A stretch of DNA of 33,560 nucleotides from Conidiobolus incongruus B7586 (lineage: Eukaryota; Entomophthoromycota; Entomophthoromycetes; Entomophthorales; Conidiobolaceae): NCBI GenBank assembly GCA_000697335.1, contig JNEM01015795.1, positions 1 through 33,560 of the forward strand, given 5' to 3'. The stretch's first letter is position 1. Each line of letters opens with the position of its first letter. Under the pieces are notes generated by a model, which did no database searches, was not told where the DNA came from, and saw only the letters and a list, made by a program, of their open reading frames with translations. This document shows positions 1 through 11,290 of the stretch, piece by piece. The position numbers were made by a program, and so were the translations under genes.

Positions 1-2654
1 TATATTAAAAAATAAATTTTTAATCAAAAAGTTATTATATATATATAATTAAAACTATATAATTTTTTATTTATTTTATATATATTTTATAATTGGAAAC
101 TAATAATATATTTGAGAAATCAGAAATTAAAAAATTTCTCATTTTTTTTCAATTCTATAATAATAATTCAATAAAATATAATAATATAATAATATAATAA
201 TATAAAAATTAAAATATTAAATAATAAATTGAATAATTTCAATAAGTTTTGGATTTATATTAGTATTGAATATTAAAATTTTTAAATTATTATTATAAAA
301 TAATAATTGACATTATCTAGAAACGATTCCCAATAAACATAGCAAAATCTCAGTATTAATGATATAAATTATACAGTTTAATGATATATAATTTTTAATA
401 AAATTAAAATGATTTATATATTTATTGATGGATATTATGATATTAGTGATATTGTTTGAAACTATAATAGATAGCTATAATCCTATATATTTTATATTAA
501 ATGATATAAATCTTTAAGAATAAAAAATTTATTATAAATTACTAATTTAATTATAAATCCTTAATTAACATAAATAACACAATATATTAAGATTATTATT
601 TTGTCATTATTTCAATCTTAAATAAAAAAATCATATCATTATATTTAATATAATTTTAAAGGATATGTACTACATAAATACAGGAACTAGTGGAATTTTT
701 TGAATATTTTAAATTAACCAGTTTTTGATTATTTTTAATTAAGTTATTAATTATTAATATTCAAAATTTTAGTAATATATATATATATATATTGTAAGAC
801 TTGAAAAATAAGATTAGTGTAATCTAATTGAACTAGTATTAAATATTCAATATGTCAAATAATGCAATGTTAATTAATAATCATACTATTAACATTGAAA
901 AATAATCCTTTGATTAATATTAGAATAATAGAAATTTAATATATTTTCAAATTTAAAATTGGCATCAAAACTATATTAATAATTGAAGAAAATGGTTAAA
1001 ATATTTACTTAATAGATTTTTTATCAATTAGATTAATTAAACCCAATTTATAAAATACGGAAAATGAATTAACTTAGCAGTAGGTTTAAGCTGATTAGAT
1101 CAAATTATTGAAAAAATAAATTTTATACCAATATCCAGACTCAATGATAACTTAGTAATGACAACATAATGAATAGAGAGTTAAAGGTATATTTTAAATT
1201 ATTTAAATATGCAACAATTTTTAAAATGGTTTTATAGGCTCATATCGTAATTAATTTGATTGGTTTTTATCAACTGTCTATATAAAAAAAGTAAATATAT
1301 GAAAATTAAAAGATATTAATATATAATATAATATACCTTAACAATTGCACTTTGGTTTTAGTGATAGACTAGATAAGAAAAGGTTAAAATCATAGAATAC
1401 AAAATAAATGAATAAGTTACCTGATGATTTTGAATTGATAGTTTAATAAATTTAGAGGGATCTTGCAAGCAATCCAATATAATTTCTCGATTATCGTTCA
1501 TACATTGACTAGTTTCAATTTCTCTACAATTTACCATCTTTAAATTATCATTATTTTGATTTTATGACTGACTTTTTAATATTGATGGCTTTGTGATAGT
1601 TAATTTAAATTCTCACTACTAAAAATTAAAAATTATGGTACGATTGGAATTTCCTGATTTGGTAATATTATTTATTTTTGAGTACTCATTTACATCTAAA
1701 TAATGTTTTTTTATCCTAAAAAATTTCAATTAAAGCAATTTATATATTTTCTCAAGTTATAAAATCCATATGATCACCTTTTTAAAGTACCTCCAACACT
1801 TGTTACAGTTGTTTTTATTCTACTATCTATTATCATTCTGAATAATTTTCATTTTAATAAAAAAGGGCTAATATTTGATTACACAAAATCAAACCAATCG
1901 CATTAAAATGTAATAACTTAAATTTCTGTTTTTAAATATCAAATAATTTGATTTTTAAAATTATTAAATTAGTAAATTTGAATCAATTGAAAAAAGAATA
2001 AGAGTTGAATATGGTATATATCAACCAAACTATGAAGATAATAAAGTATCATTAATGATTTCATATATTAGTAAATGTATATCATTTTAACGATTATTTA
2101 CCATAAACATATTTCGGAAATAATAGGGTAATTACCCAATCTAAAATTAGATACCTCTATCAATGATATGTGATTTTATATCTTTAGTACAGAATCTATT
2201 ATAAATACTTGTTATTTTGAATTTTTATCCATATTATCCATTTTGAAAAATTTGTTATTAAGAAGTTTTTTGTACTTTTAATAGATTTTAAATTATATCA
2301 ATGTCTTAACATGGAATAATCACTTTAAGAATTTAATTTAAACTTGAAAAAAAAACTAATAAAATAATTTATAAAAATTTTTAATTAAATCATGATTTGA
2401 GTAATTTTTAAGAATATTGTATATATATTTTTTATATAATTTATGATTACAATAATTTCAATACAAAAAAATTCATATAATTTATCAAATATTTTAAACT
2501 GTTTATCATTATTCAACAAATAAAAAATAATTAAAAAAAATCTAGAAATCTATATAAATATATCTGATTATGATTGGTTAAAATTAATTTAATATAAAAA
2601 TATTGATATAATAATAATAATATAAAACAAATATAAACGTGATTGTCCCATATC

Positions 2655-2940
2655 CATACTTAATAACTAGGGAATAATTTTTAATAAAATCAATTATATT
2701 GAATTCTAAAAATTTAAATGAATTTTTTGTTTTTAAAATAGAATAAATTTAATAATATATTTTTTAAAATAATTAAGTATATTAATTTAAAATTTTATTT
2801 TAATAAAAATCTTTTTTAAATTAATATACTTAATTTAATACAATTTCTTTTGTTTTTGTTATAATAATTTTTATAATTTTTTATTTAATTGTCAAAATAA
2901 AAATCATTAAAATTAAATTACCCATAGTTAATAACTAGAG
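2655..2940. repeat. candidate foldback element with flanking direct repeats
   Basis: A perfect 22-bp inverted repeat has arms at 2771-2792 and 2814-2835, separated by 21 bp. It lies close to the centre of a segment flanked by an 18-bp direct repeat matching at 16 of 18 positions (2655-2672 and 2923-2940, core TTAATAACTAG). A central palindrome inside near-symmetric direct repeats resembles a small non-coding foldback or MITE-like insertion with a target duplication. In DNA this AT-rich, chance palindromes are common, so the call is weak. Confidence 0.25.
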
Positions 2941-3521
2941 AAAATATAGTGTAATAATCTGATAGTATCAAACTAATTTATAAATGTTAACTTTAAGTCA
3001 CATTTTGAAAGGTGACACTCTGTGGGAATAATCCTTTTCATTTACTTGATCCCTCTACCTCAGTATGAATAGGGTATAGAATTATCCGAAGTTGAAAAAT
3101 AATAGTATCATTTTAGTTAGTTTAGTATTAATAAGTAATAATATCTCATAAAGAATTCTAGAATTGACTAGTATATTGTTTAAATATTAATCAAATTCAA
3201 TATAATTTAAAATAATAAACTTCAACTACCAAATCAAGTAATCAAAACCGTCAATATTTCTAAACCACATTCAAAAGAAAAATTGTCTAAAATACCAAAA
3301 TAAAAAAGGGTAATTAACTATAAAGTAACAGAGGTTACACATTTCAAACACGCTAATCAATCAACTGTACAACATGATTTACATAAAAGTCAAAACCCAA
3401 TATATTGGTCAAGATTGATGTATTACAATAAGGCGTTATGAAATTAATTAATGTTGAAAATAATCTTGCATGATTGAAGATTTGGATGAATAGTAGTATG
3501 ACATAATGATAATCAACAAAC

Positions 3522-3545
3522 ATTATTATTATTATTATTATTATT
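3522..3545. repeat. (ATT)n microsatellite
   Basis: Eight uninterrupted ATT units lie about 100 bp beyond the 3' end of the BEM1-like gene. Similar (ATT/AAT)n tracts recur in the other gene-free stretches of the window. Confidence 0.9.
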
Positions 3546-3644
3546 AAATGAAAACTATTGATTCGTTTATTGATGATTAATTATATATGATAAAATAAAT
3601 TTACAATGGATGATGATGATGATGAAAATGCTGATATGATGAGT

Positions 3645-5147
3645 TTATGATACGATGAGGAAGATCTTGTTGCCTGGGTTGGCTTCCAGTGCGTCTATGA
3701 GATCTTGCTGGGTTTTAAGGTCTTTGACAGTGCCACTATTGCTATCCTGGTAGTGAATAGTGTTAATGTCTGCCTTTATTCTGTGTGAGATCTTATTGTA
3801 GAGAGAGTCATAATTGATTTCAGAGGGCTCTAAAATAAAGGCCATGAGATCGGCCTTGTATTGGTACTTGACCTTGATGGGATGGGTGTATACTGGCCGG
3901 ACGGGTGGCAAAGGGATGGAAGGTGGAGGTGGAATAGAGTCATCAATGCTAGATGGCAATTTAGAGGGTGGGGCGGGAGAGGGGTGCTCAATATTGATAG
4001 TTTTGACATGCATGTTTGAATCAGTCAATTTGACAAATTCTAAGATGGGTGGAAGTGCAAACACGCCACCATTAGGTAATAGAGCGCCAATTTGCTTGAA
4101 GTATTGGTACATTGCTTTGAGATCATTATCTGTCAAGAATTGACCGTTAACAGGATGAAAGTTGGAGACTTCAAGTGGAAGTGGTGGGAGATCCATATTC
4201 AACATAGATTGGAGTTCCTTGTGAACTTCTGGGAGTTGGTTTAGTTTGCGGTAGATGATTTTCTTAGTGGAGTCGTTCAAGTATACTTTGTATTCTACAA
4301 GATAATATTGATTACGATGGGGAATGGCTTTGGATGGTTTGATAGATAGGATGGAAAGTGAAGGTGATGATTCACCACCAACTAATGTTGATGCAGAAGA
4401 GGATGTAGAAGCTACTGTAGATGTGGTGGAGATAGAAGAGTTGGAAGCGCTGGAAGGAGAATGACGCGATCTAGGTTTAGTAATATCAGCTTCGCTATAG
4501 TATTTCTTAAAATTCTCTCTGGGATTCTCTGGAACTGATTCATAATAAGAACTGGATTTTTGCTTGGTAATGGGGATATAAGGAGCTTTGTTGGAGGCTG
4601 AATCAATGATTTCTACCATTGATTTCAACACTCGGCCTGGATTTCCCAACTTATTAATGAGTTTGGCAACATAATAATCCTCATGATCTGATAAAAGTAA
4701 GATCAAATCACCCGATTTGGCTGGGAGATCTTTTTCACTCATTGGGTAAATATCGTACTTGACTCTAGCGGCTACGTTGAGTGGAGCTCCAGGAGTGCTT
4801 GGTGTTGGCGGAGGTGAACTGGGTGCTGCATTAGCAGTAGGTTTAGGCTGATCTTTGTGTATGATCATTTCAAAATATTTTACAGGTACTAAGCCCTGAA
4901 CTCTTGTGGATGGATTTTCCACTAGAACTAAATCAGGATTAGGAGATGGTTTAACAAGAATAAATTGCTCTCCAGATGAGAAGGAGAGGTGGTCAATATG
5001 ATCTGACTTGTAAGATTGTTTAGCTTTGAGGATAACTTTAGCTGATTGAAGTGGAGAGACAATTGGAATTCTGGGCGTTTTGTTAGAATGATGAACATGC
5101 TTAGACATATGATCGGCTGCTGAAGTAGGTGAACCGAGAGAAATCAT
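3645..5147 (-). CDS. BEM1: Bem1/Scd2-like polarity scaffold
   Basis: A single-exon 500-aa protein. Domain order matches yeast Bem1 and fission yeast Scd2: SH3-1 at about 38-95 (ends NPSTRVQGLVPVKYFE, closely like Bem1), a Pro/Ser linker, SH3-2 at about 125-185 (KLINKLGNPG followed by the EIIDSA extension), a Ser-rich linker, PX at about 285-375 and a C-terminal PB1 at about 424-500. In known relatives the scaffold gathers active Cdc42, the GEF Cdc24 (through PB1) and PAK kinases at growth sites, and PX binds phosphoinositides. Both SH3 domains lack the usual ligand-pocket tryptophan: SH3-1 has PDLVLVENP where yeast has DWYKASNP, and SH3-2 has DYYVAK where yeast has EWFIAK. The ATG at 5147 opens the frame, and the gene ends with TAA. 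Length is close to the family norm (about 550 aa). The family call is firm; the symbol is by similarity. Confidence 0.92.
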   Translation of the reverse strand: MISLGSPTSAADHMSKHVHHSNKTPRIPIVSPLQSAKVILKAKQSYKSDHIDHLSFSSGEQFILVKPSPNPDLVLVENPSTRVQGLVPVKYFEMIIHKDQPKPTANAAPSSPPPTPSTPGAPLNVAARVKYDIYPMSEKDLPAKSGDLILLLSDHEDYYVAKLINKLGNPGRVLKSMVEIIDSASNKAPYIPITKQKSSSYYESVPENPRENFKKYYSEADITKPRSRHSPSSASNSSISTTSTVASTSSSASTLVGGESSPSLSILSIKPSKAIPHRNQYYLVEYKVYLNDSTKKIIYRKLNQLPEVHKELQSMLNMDLPPLPLEVSNFHPVNGQFLTDNDLKAMYQYFKQIGALLPNGGVFALPPILEFVKLTDSNMHVKTINIEHPSPAPPSKLPSSIDDSIPPPPSIPLPPVRPVYTHPIKVKYQYKADLMAFILEPSEINYDSLYNKISHRIKADINTIHYQDSNSGTVKDLKTQQDLIDALEANPGNKIFLIVS

Positions 5148-5239
5148 ATTGAATAAAATATATAAACAGTATTAAATAAAATAACAACTAAACAATGGAT
5201 TAGTTGCACAATGAAACTAATAAAGAATGAACCTAAGCC

Positions 5240-5640
5240 AAAAACTGATCCAAGGGGAGATATAGTCAAGCGACTGTGATAAGGTAGAAAACGAGATACT
5301 CTTTTGAAAAAATTTAAAGAGATATGGGGAAGGTGGAGCTTATATAGTGAAATTAGTTGGAGTCACATTGGTGATCTTGTAAATATGAGGAGATTTACAA
5401 ATTATCTTTCCTCTTAATCCTCCCCTAGCAATTTCCTGTCTCCAATCCGATCCCCATTCAGATTTCTCCTCATCTCAATCACGATTCTGATTGGGCTAAT
5501 CTGAAGCTGAGCGAATCTTATTGGATCATTATATTGCCAATTTGAAAGTGTTGAAAAGTTTAATGGCATCAAATTAACTGATTTTAATCAAATCAACCAA
5601 TCATTGCACAAAGAACTCGTTTTTTATTATTTATATCAAT
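5240..5640 (-). promoter_or_regulatory. promoter island of the BEM1-like gene
   Basis: This segment upstream of the BEM1-like start has clearly more G+C than the desert beyond it and carries no ORF. Read on the minus strand it contains a TATATAAG box at 5339-5346, about 190 bp before the ATG, and two CCAAT pentamers at 5490-5494 and 5520-5524. Together these look like an ordinary RNA polymerase II promoter. The exact transcription start is not visible. Confidence 0.5.
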
Positions 5641-6078
5641 TTTGTAAACATTGAATATAGGAAATCATCAACCTATGCACTCAACTTCTCTCTCGCAATA
5701 ATTAAATTTTGCCTCATTTTTGCCCACTTTAATTAAAAATAAAATTTAATGGATCATAATCAATCGAATATCAACATAGTTCAACATCATACAATATTAA
5801 AATAACTCTCCTTTTATTATATGATATCATCCACAATATCAGAAGAGAATAATTTCCATGAACCATAGACTCCTTTCAATGCAGTATTACAATAAGCCAA
5901 TCACTATACCTTATTACCAAGTTCCTTGGGCAAAATATCCATATATAGTAATTAATAATGATAATTGAAAATCTTACACAATATTAAATTTCCTAATTTC
6001 TTTATTAATTTCGAATTGTTTTCATAATTTTATTTTTAACATTATTCCACTCCTTTTAGTTAGTTAATAATCCCCTGT

Positions 6079-6080
<2 letters not shown>

Positions 6081-6104
<24 letters not shown>
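6081..6104. repeat. (ATT)n microsatellite
   Basis: Eight perfect ATT units within the gene desert. Confidence 0.9.
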
Positions 6105-6109
<5 letters not shown>

Positions 6110-7250
6110 TTCAAAATACAATAATGCAGTAAAATGCTAATTGTAAAATAAATATTTTTATTCCATTACTAATCATTTTAATAATATTATTAAATATAAC
6201 AAAATGATATAAAAATTATTTTAAAGCTAAAGTTAAATTAAGAATAATTATAAATTACCATTCCTTCAATAACAAATAATAAAATGATAAATAATATAAA
6301 CAAATTCATTAACGTGATCAATCATACTCATACCCAAATGTAATTTATCAAAAAAGAAATTTGTAATTTAACAAAAATTACTATTGTTTTTATTCTAAGA
6401 AAATTATTAAAAATAAATGATTTAATAATGAAATAATGGCAATACTCTAAAAAATTTAACACTGAACCTGTTAATATAAAACATATTTTGAATATTAATA
6501 TGAAAAATTGTAAAATAATGACAATTCTCTTGAATATTGGATTGATATCTTATCATATATAATTTGTACAACGTTACCATCCATCTATCAGCTGGAGATC
6601 ATTGAATTTATTAAGTCAATTTACATTGATTCAGCAATATTGAATTCCTAATAAGAACTTCATATATTTTAACAATTATTAATGAAATCAATTAATTTAT
6701 TATAAAAATTTAACATATAACACTGTTATCAATTCTATATTATTTCAACTGAAATTTAAAAAATCTATTATATTTGAAAGATTAAAAGTTCTAATTTGAA
6801 AATTTATTACATGCGTCACCAGTATTACTATTCAATTAACACCGATTAACCCCTTAAAAATTCAATAAGGTGGAATTAAATTTAAAAGCCGCAAAATTTA
6901 CAATTTGATATTCGAAACACATTTTGGGCATAAAATCAATGCTAACACACTTGTTTATTACTAAGTATTGGTTAAGTTATTTGTATTTTATATTGAGTAA
7001 TATTATTATTGATAAATATCAAGTATTATGTGGCTCAACTTGTATTAAATAGTTTTTTAACCAATATTTAACAGTCAACTCATACAAAAATAATACCAGA
7101 GATTGCTCAGAATATAGTATTTCTTTTCGATTGATAGTTAATAATAATGTCTTTGATAATAAAATATATACACAAATGAAATAGATACAATATGGTGAAC
7201 TCCTAATAACAATTACCAATTATATCTTAGTAGAAATTTCAAACCAAATA

Positions 7251-7274
7251 TAATAATAATAATAATAATAATAA
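7251..7274. repeat. (TAA)n microsatellite
   Basis: About eight perfect TAA units, the complementary register of the (ATT)n tracts seen elsewhere in the window. Confidence 0.9.
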
Positions 7275-9301
7275 TGATAAAACATAAATCTATAGTATGC
7301 AATATGATAAAATTTCTAACTAAAAATAACTCCTTATAGATTAAATTGAGCATAGATGTTGTAATATTTTCTTACTTTTTAGTTTATTATTCATATATAA
7401 TTTTTCTTTATATGTTTAATTTTGCTAAATTAATTATATCGATTTTTGTCATTAATTCTTTTTTTAAATTTTGAAGTTTTTTGTTATACTTGATAATGGT
7501 AAATTAAATTAAATAAGAGATCATATTAAAGAAGATTTTTTTATTTTTATTTTGAACAAAAAAATGCAATATTTTTTCAATAAGGATTTATTCACTTACG
7601 ATGTATACTTTGTTAAAATAAGTTCAATGCTCAAAGCTTGCATGATATAATAACGAAGATTTTAAAGCGTTTCTTATGAATGCAATTTATAAAATATATC
7701 AATTGTTATCCATTTTAAATGTTAATGATGAATATTAAATTAATGATTTTAATTATTGGATTTCTTTATAATAAAAGTCTCTGATTATTGAGCTTTAAAA
7801 AAATAATTGCAATTGTTAGCCACCAAACAAATTCACCAAATATTACTATAATATTTAAATATTAATGACAAAATTAAAAAATGATACTATACTATTAATG
7901 ATTATTTTTATCATATATATCAAACTTTAAAGATACTGATCAATTCCAATTGTATAGAAGATCACTATCAAGTTTTATTTGGCATAACACTTCATTAAAA
8001 TGAGCGGTCCTAAATTTATGAAACCTAATTGATGAATATTGCACAATTTAAGAATTGACGCCTTCACGTTATTTTAATATTTTGAAATAATTAAACTTTA
8101 ATTATCACCCTATAATTCCTTTTATTGTTAGTGTCATTACAGTGGCAAGTTTATATATTGATTTGAAGGATTTTTGCAACTTATTTGATAATAGTTGGAA
8201 TCACTGAGTGATAATGTGGATAAATTAATGAACCTTGATAACTAATTCTCTGTCTCCACATAAAATGACTTTCAAATTAAATCATTAATAAATTCTTTAT
8301 AGTAACAAAAATTTGAAAAAAAATTAAATGGTTAAGATATTAGTATATCTAATAATAACTTTTATTAAAACTGAATAATTTATATTCCTGATCATCTGAA
8401 AATCATTTTAAAATTTCATTCGTTTGTATATTTAAATTCACAATATTATCAATTAGAACAAAATTTTAAACAGAATTAATGACCCCAAAAAATTATTATT
8501 TTATTGATAAATCTCCAATCTATTAAATACTAATATATCTGTACTAAGCTCCAAATAATAACAATTTTAATAATACTGTTTGGAAACATATTAACAAATT
8601 GAACTGTTATAAATATTATTAATAAATATATTAATAATATTAAAATATGAACATTATTTTTTATATTTTTATCCAGTATCTTTAAATCAATTAATCGTTT
8701 GAACTTCATACTTATATCTAAGATAATAACAAAATTTAAAAAATTGATCAATATTATGATTGGTTCTTCGGATATCTTATTTTTATATTTAACATTGTGT
8801 TATATTTAATTATAAATCGAATACTGTCTTTAATATAAAATATAGTCAATATGGTTTTAATAATTAACTATATTTTAAATCTCGAATAATGTCAACATTT
8901 GTATATTAATCATAATTTGAATATTATATAAGTATTATTTTAAAAGTTGTATTGTGTAATATGATTGGTGAATTAAAATCAAATATTCAATTTAATAACA
9001 AAATTTATTTAATTCTTTAACAAATATTCTATTAAATATCAATATATAATATATTGTTTATTTCAGATTGTAAAACCACAGTATTTGAAAATTATAGATA
9101 TTAAATAATATATCTAAAAAAGTAATATTGATAAGTTGGAATTAATTGATCATATTTAAAAGATATAAACTGATTTGATTATTAACCAGCCCTCGTAATT
9201 TTATATTTATATTGTAAAAATACTACATAATAAAATAGCAATAGTATCATATGTAGAACTATTGAGTTATATCATAATATTAAAAATTAGAAGTATTAAA
9301 G

Positions 9302-9302
<1 letters not shown>

Positions 9303-9335
<33 letters not shown>
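9303..9335. repeat. (AT)n microsatellite
   Basis: Alternating A/T run of about 33 bp, the longest pure dinucleotide tract in the window. Confidence 0.9.
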
Positions 9336-9340
<5 letters not shown>

Positions 9341-10036
9341 AGTTACCTGTATTTTGAATTAATTACTTTATAATTTGACAGCAGATAATCTCAATAACTA
9401 AATAATATGAAATAACAAAGTCAATTGTTTTATTTTTGATAAATATATTTATAATATACATTTCTGATAGTCAAAATATATAATTATTCAAAAATGAAAA
9501 TAAATTATAAGGTTATATAGTTAAAATTTGCAAATTACATATTTGATCAAATGATATTTATACAATAAGTGAGGAGCAATTATTTTTGAAATGAATATTA
9601 ATGATATATATTTACTAGTATACTTTAAAATTTATTTAAATTGATAGAAGAATTGATTTTTTTTTTTGGAAAATTAATTCATTAATGTAAACATTGTATA
9701 TTGGGATATTAAATATTAATTGAGAACTGTAGATATACTAACTTGATAATATCTAATTAACACAATATACATTATAATGAAATATGTTGAAATCAATAAT
9801 TCGGATTTATGAAATTAAATGAAAAAAGTAAAAATGAAAATGAATGATAACAAGAGTTGTATTCGATGAATTAATATTGATCAAGGTATTTAGAAGGTAA
9901 AATGAAGTTATAATAAATTAATAAGAAAAAAAATCAAATTTATAAATAAAGCTGAATTTATAAAAATAATATATTGAGTAAAAATAATGATACAAATATG
10001 AATATATAATTATGCGAAGATATAAAGTTTATAGTC

Positions 10037-10726
10037 TTAGTAGAAGTAACCTAAGATTTTACCACCAGTGTGTAACTTACGGGCTTGTTCGTGGTCAATG
10101 ATACCAGCGGAGGTAGTCAAGACGAGGTAACCGACGGAACGAGCAGGTAACAAGTTACGGACCCACTTTTCGAGATCAGCCAAGGGGACGTTGAAACGGG
10201 GGGAGATAACACCACACTTGTTGAGACGACCGTTCAATTGGACAACCAATTTACCGGAGCGGTGGTCATCGACGTATTCGAATTCATCAATGTAACCTAA
10301 ATAGAAATATATTTAGTATATGTTGAGGTGAGAAATCAAAATAAAGATTATGAAATATTAATAGATGACTAAAATTGCTTAAAGACTTCTATTAATAAAT
10401 CTAAACTGTTCCCGAAGGATCCGATTCCCAATCCTCTAAGTTTAATATTCCAGAAACTTAAAAAAACTACTCAGTGGGATATACAAAAGTACGGCCAAGT
10501 AATTCCAGTTATATTCTGGGATCGCTTCGTAAATTGACCAAGAGGATTGGAAGATCGAGTTATCGGGAGGTTAATACTGAAAATAAAACTTACCATGGCG
10601 TTGCATAACAGTCAAGAAACGGATGATGACCTTGGAGGAGGGACGAATCAAGACTTGTCTCTTACCCTTCTTTTCGGCGTTGGTGATGTTGTTTAAGCAG
10701 TCGTTGAGAACGGAAACACGGACCAT
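10037..10726 (-). CDS. RPS22: 40S ribosomal protein uS8 (S15a / Rps22)
   Basis: Two exons: 10726-10594 and 10296-10037, with a 297-nt intron (donor GTAAGT, acceptor TTTAG) splitting a Gly codon. The joined product is 130 aa, exactly the length of yeast Rps22, and is nearly colinear with it. Exon 1 holds [18 protein letters not shown]; exon 2 holds [31 protein letters not shown] and the terminal GGKILGYFY. uS8 binds the central domain of small-subunit rRNA and is needed for 40S assembly. The start is the ATG giving MVRVSVL; the frame is open nine codons further upstream, but only the MVRVSVL start matches the family. The intron is unusually long for this window and GC-richer than other introns; see the separate entry. 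TAA stop. Confidence 0.97.
10404..10555 (-). ncRNA. possible structured RNA in the uS8 intron
   Basis: Inside the RPS22 intron a segment of clearly higher GC than the rest of the intron can form nested helices. An outer 10-bp stem pairs CCAATCCTCT (plus 10428-10437) with AGAGGATTGG (10541-10550). A 6-bp hairpin with arms AAGTTT/AAACTT (10438-10443 and 10454-10459) abuts one side of it, and a CCAG/CTGG hairpin lies inside. On the transcribed strand a GGAACAGTT follows shortly after the stem, which could be an ACA-type box. Ribosomal-protein introns often carry snoRNAs, so an intronic H/ACA-like RNA is possible. No clear C/D boxes were found. Identity is not proven. Confidence 0.35.
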
Positions 10727-11290
10727 GGTGAATGAATACTTCGAACTATACAAAAATACAAGTTAATAAGTGGTGAACAAAGCAACTTGAGAGTGTCGCA
10801 TCCTGTAAAAGTAAATGATCCTTATTTCCTATATTTCTATAGATTTAAAGAATCAAATACAAGAGGTACAAGCGATTCATCAAGCTGTATGGCGAAGACA
10901 CAAAGTCAATCGTCACTTCCTCTAGATGAGTGTTAATCTTTCACGATTAATTCAATCAGAGGTTCACAGTTATGAATAATTTTTAATATTGATATCGTCA
11001 GATATCTGATTTTTGGTTTTATATTGGTACTCTCTTCGATTATCTCATATTAAATATATGATGGATGCATTGATTGGTGTTGGATTAGTACCTTTAAGAC
11101 AAAAGTAAAAGTGATCGAGCGTTAGAGGGACGTGAAGAGTTTAAATGTAAACATTAATAAATGTTCAAACCTTTGGACAAAACAATCCCATAATTTCGGA
11201 TGAATAATTATTTCCTTAAACTGATTAACCTAAAATCTCAACTAATATTATAATAACTGTCTCATAAATATATTACATTATTAATTAATA
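10727..11290. promoter_or_regulatory. divergent promoter between RPS22 and the TMEM70-like gene
   Basis: A 564-bp spacer separates two divergently transcribed genes. It is richer in GC than the surrounding deserts (mainly 10780-10960 and 11030-11170) and holds no ORF. A GTAAACA motif, like a forkhead-factor site, lies near 11145-11151. On the RPS22 side several AG acceptor-like ends precede the ATG (for example near 10744 and 10803), so a 5'UTR intron is possible, but I could not pair them with a convincing donor. Confidence 0.4.

Larger units (their letters stand above)
1..3644. other. AT-rich gene desert
   Basis: No reading frame with protein-like composition was found on either strand. 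The stretch is dominated by A/T runs, an (AT)n tract near 774-792, an (ATT)n tract at 3522-3545 and a (GAT)n tract near 3606-3624. A slightly GC-richer patch lies at about 3000-3080, but I see no conserved RNA or protein signal in it. A possible foldback element at 2655-2940 is listed separately. The last few hundred bases are presumably the 3' flank of the minus-strand BEM1-like gene. Confidence 0.6.
5641..10036. other. AT-rich gene desert
   Basis: About 4.4 kb without a credible gene. The only open frames (for example near 7019-7219 and 8530-8751 on the minus strand) translate to Ile/Leu/Lys/Asn strings of the kind that A/T-rich DNA gives by chance, and they lack neighbouring exons. The stretch contains (ATT/AAT)n tracts at 6081-6104 and 7251-7274 and an (AT)n run at 9303-9335. 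I see no tRNA-like or other RNA signal. Confidence 0.55.

Noticed and set aside
3814-4143. Plus-strand open frame of 109 codons opposite the BEM1-like gene
   Set aside because: It is the mirror of the PX-PB1 region. Its composition follows the antisense of conserved domains, and it matches no family.
7019-8751. Two short minus-strand frames (7019-7219 and 8530-8751) with hydrophobic stretches
   Set aside because: Their Ile/Leu/Asn/Tyr-rich content is what random A/T DNA encodes, and there are no flanking exons or promoter-like islands.
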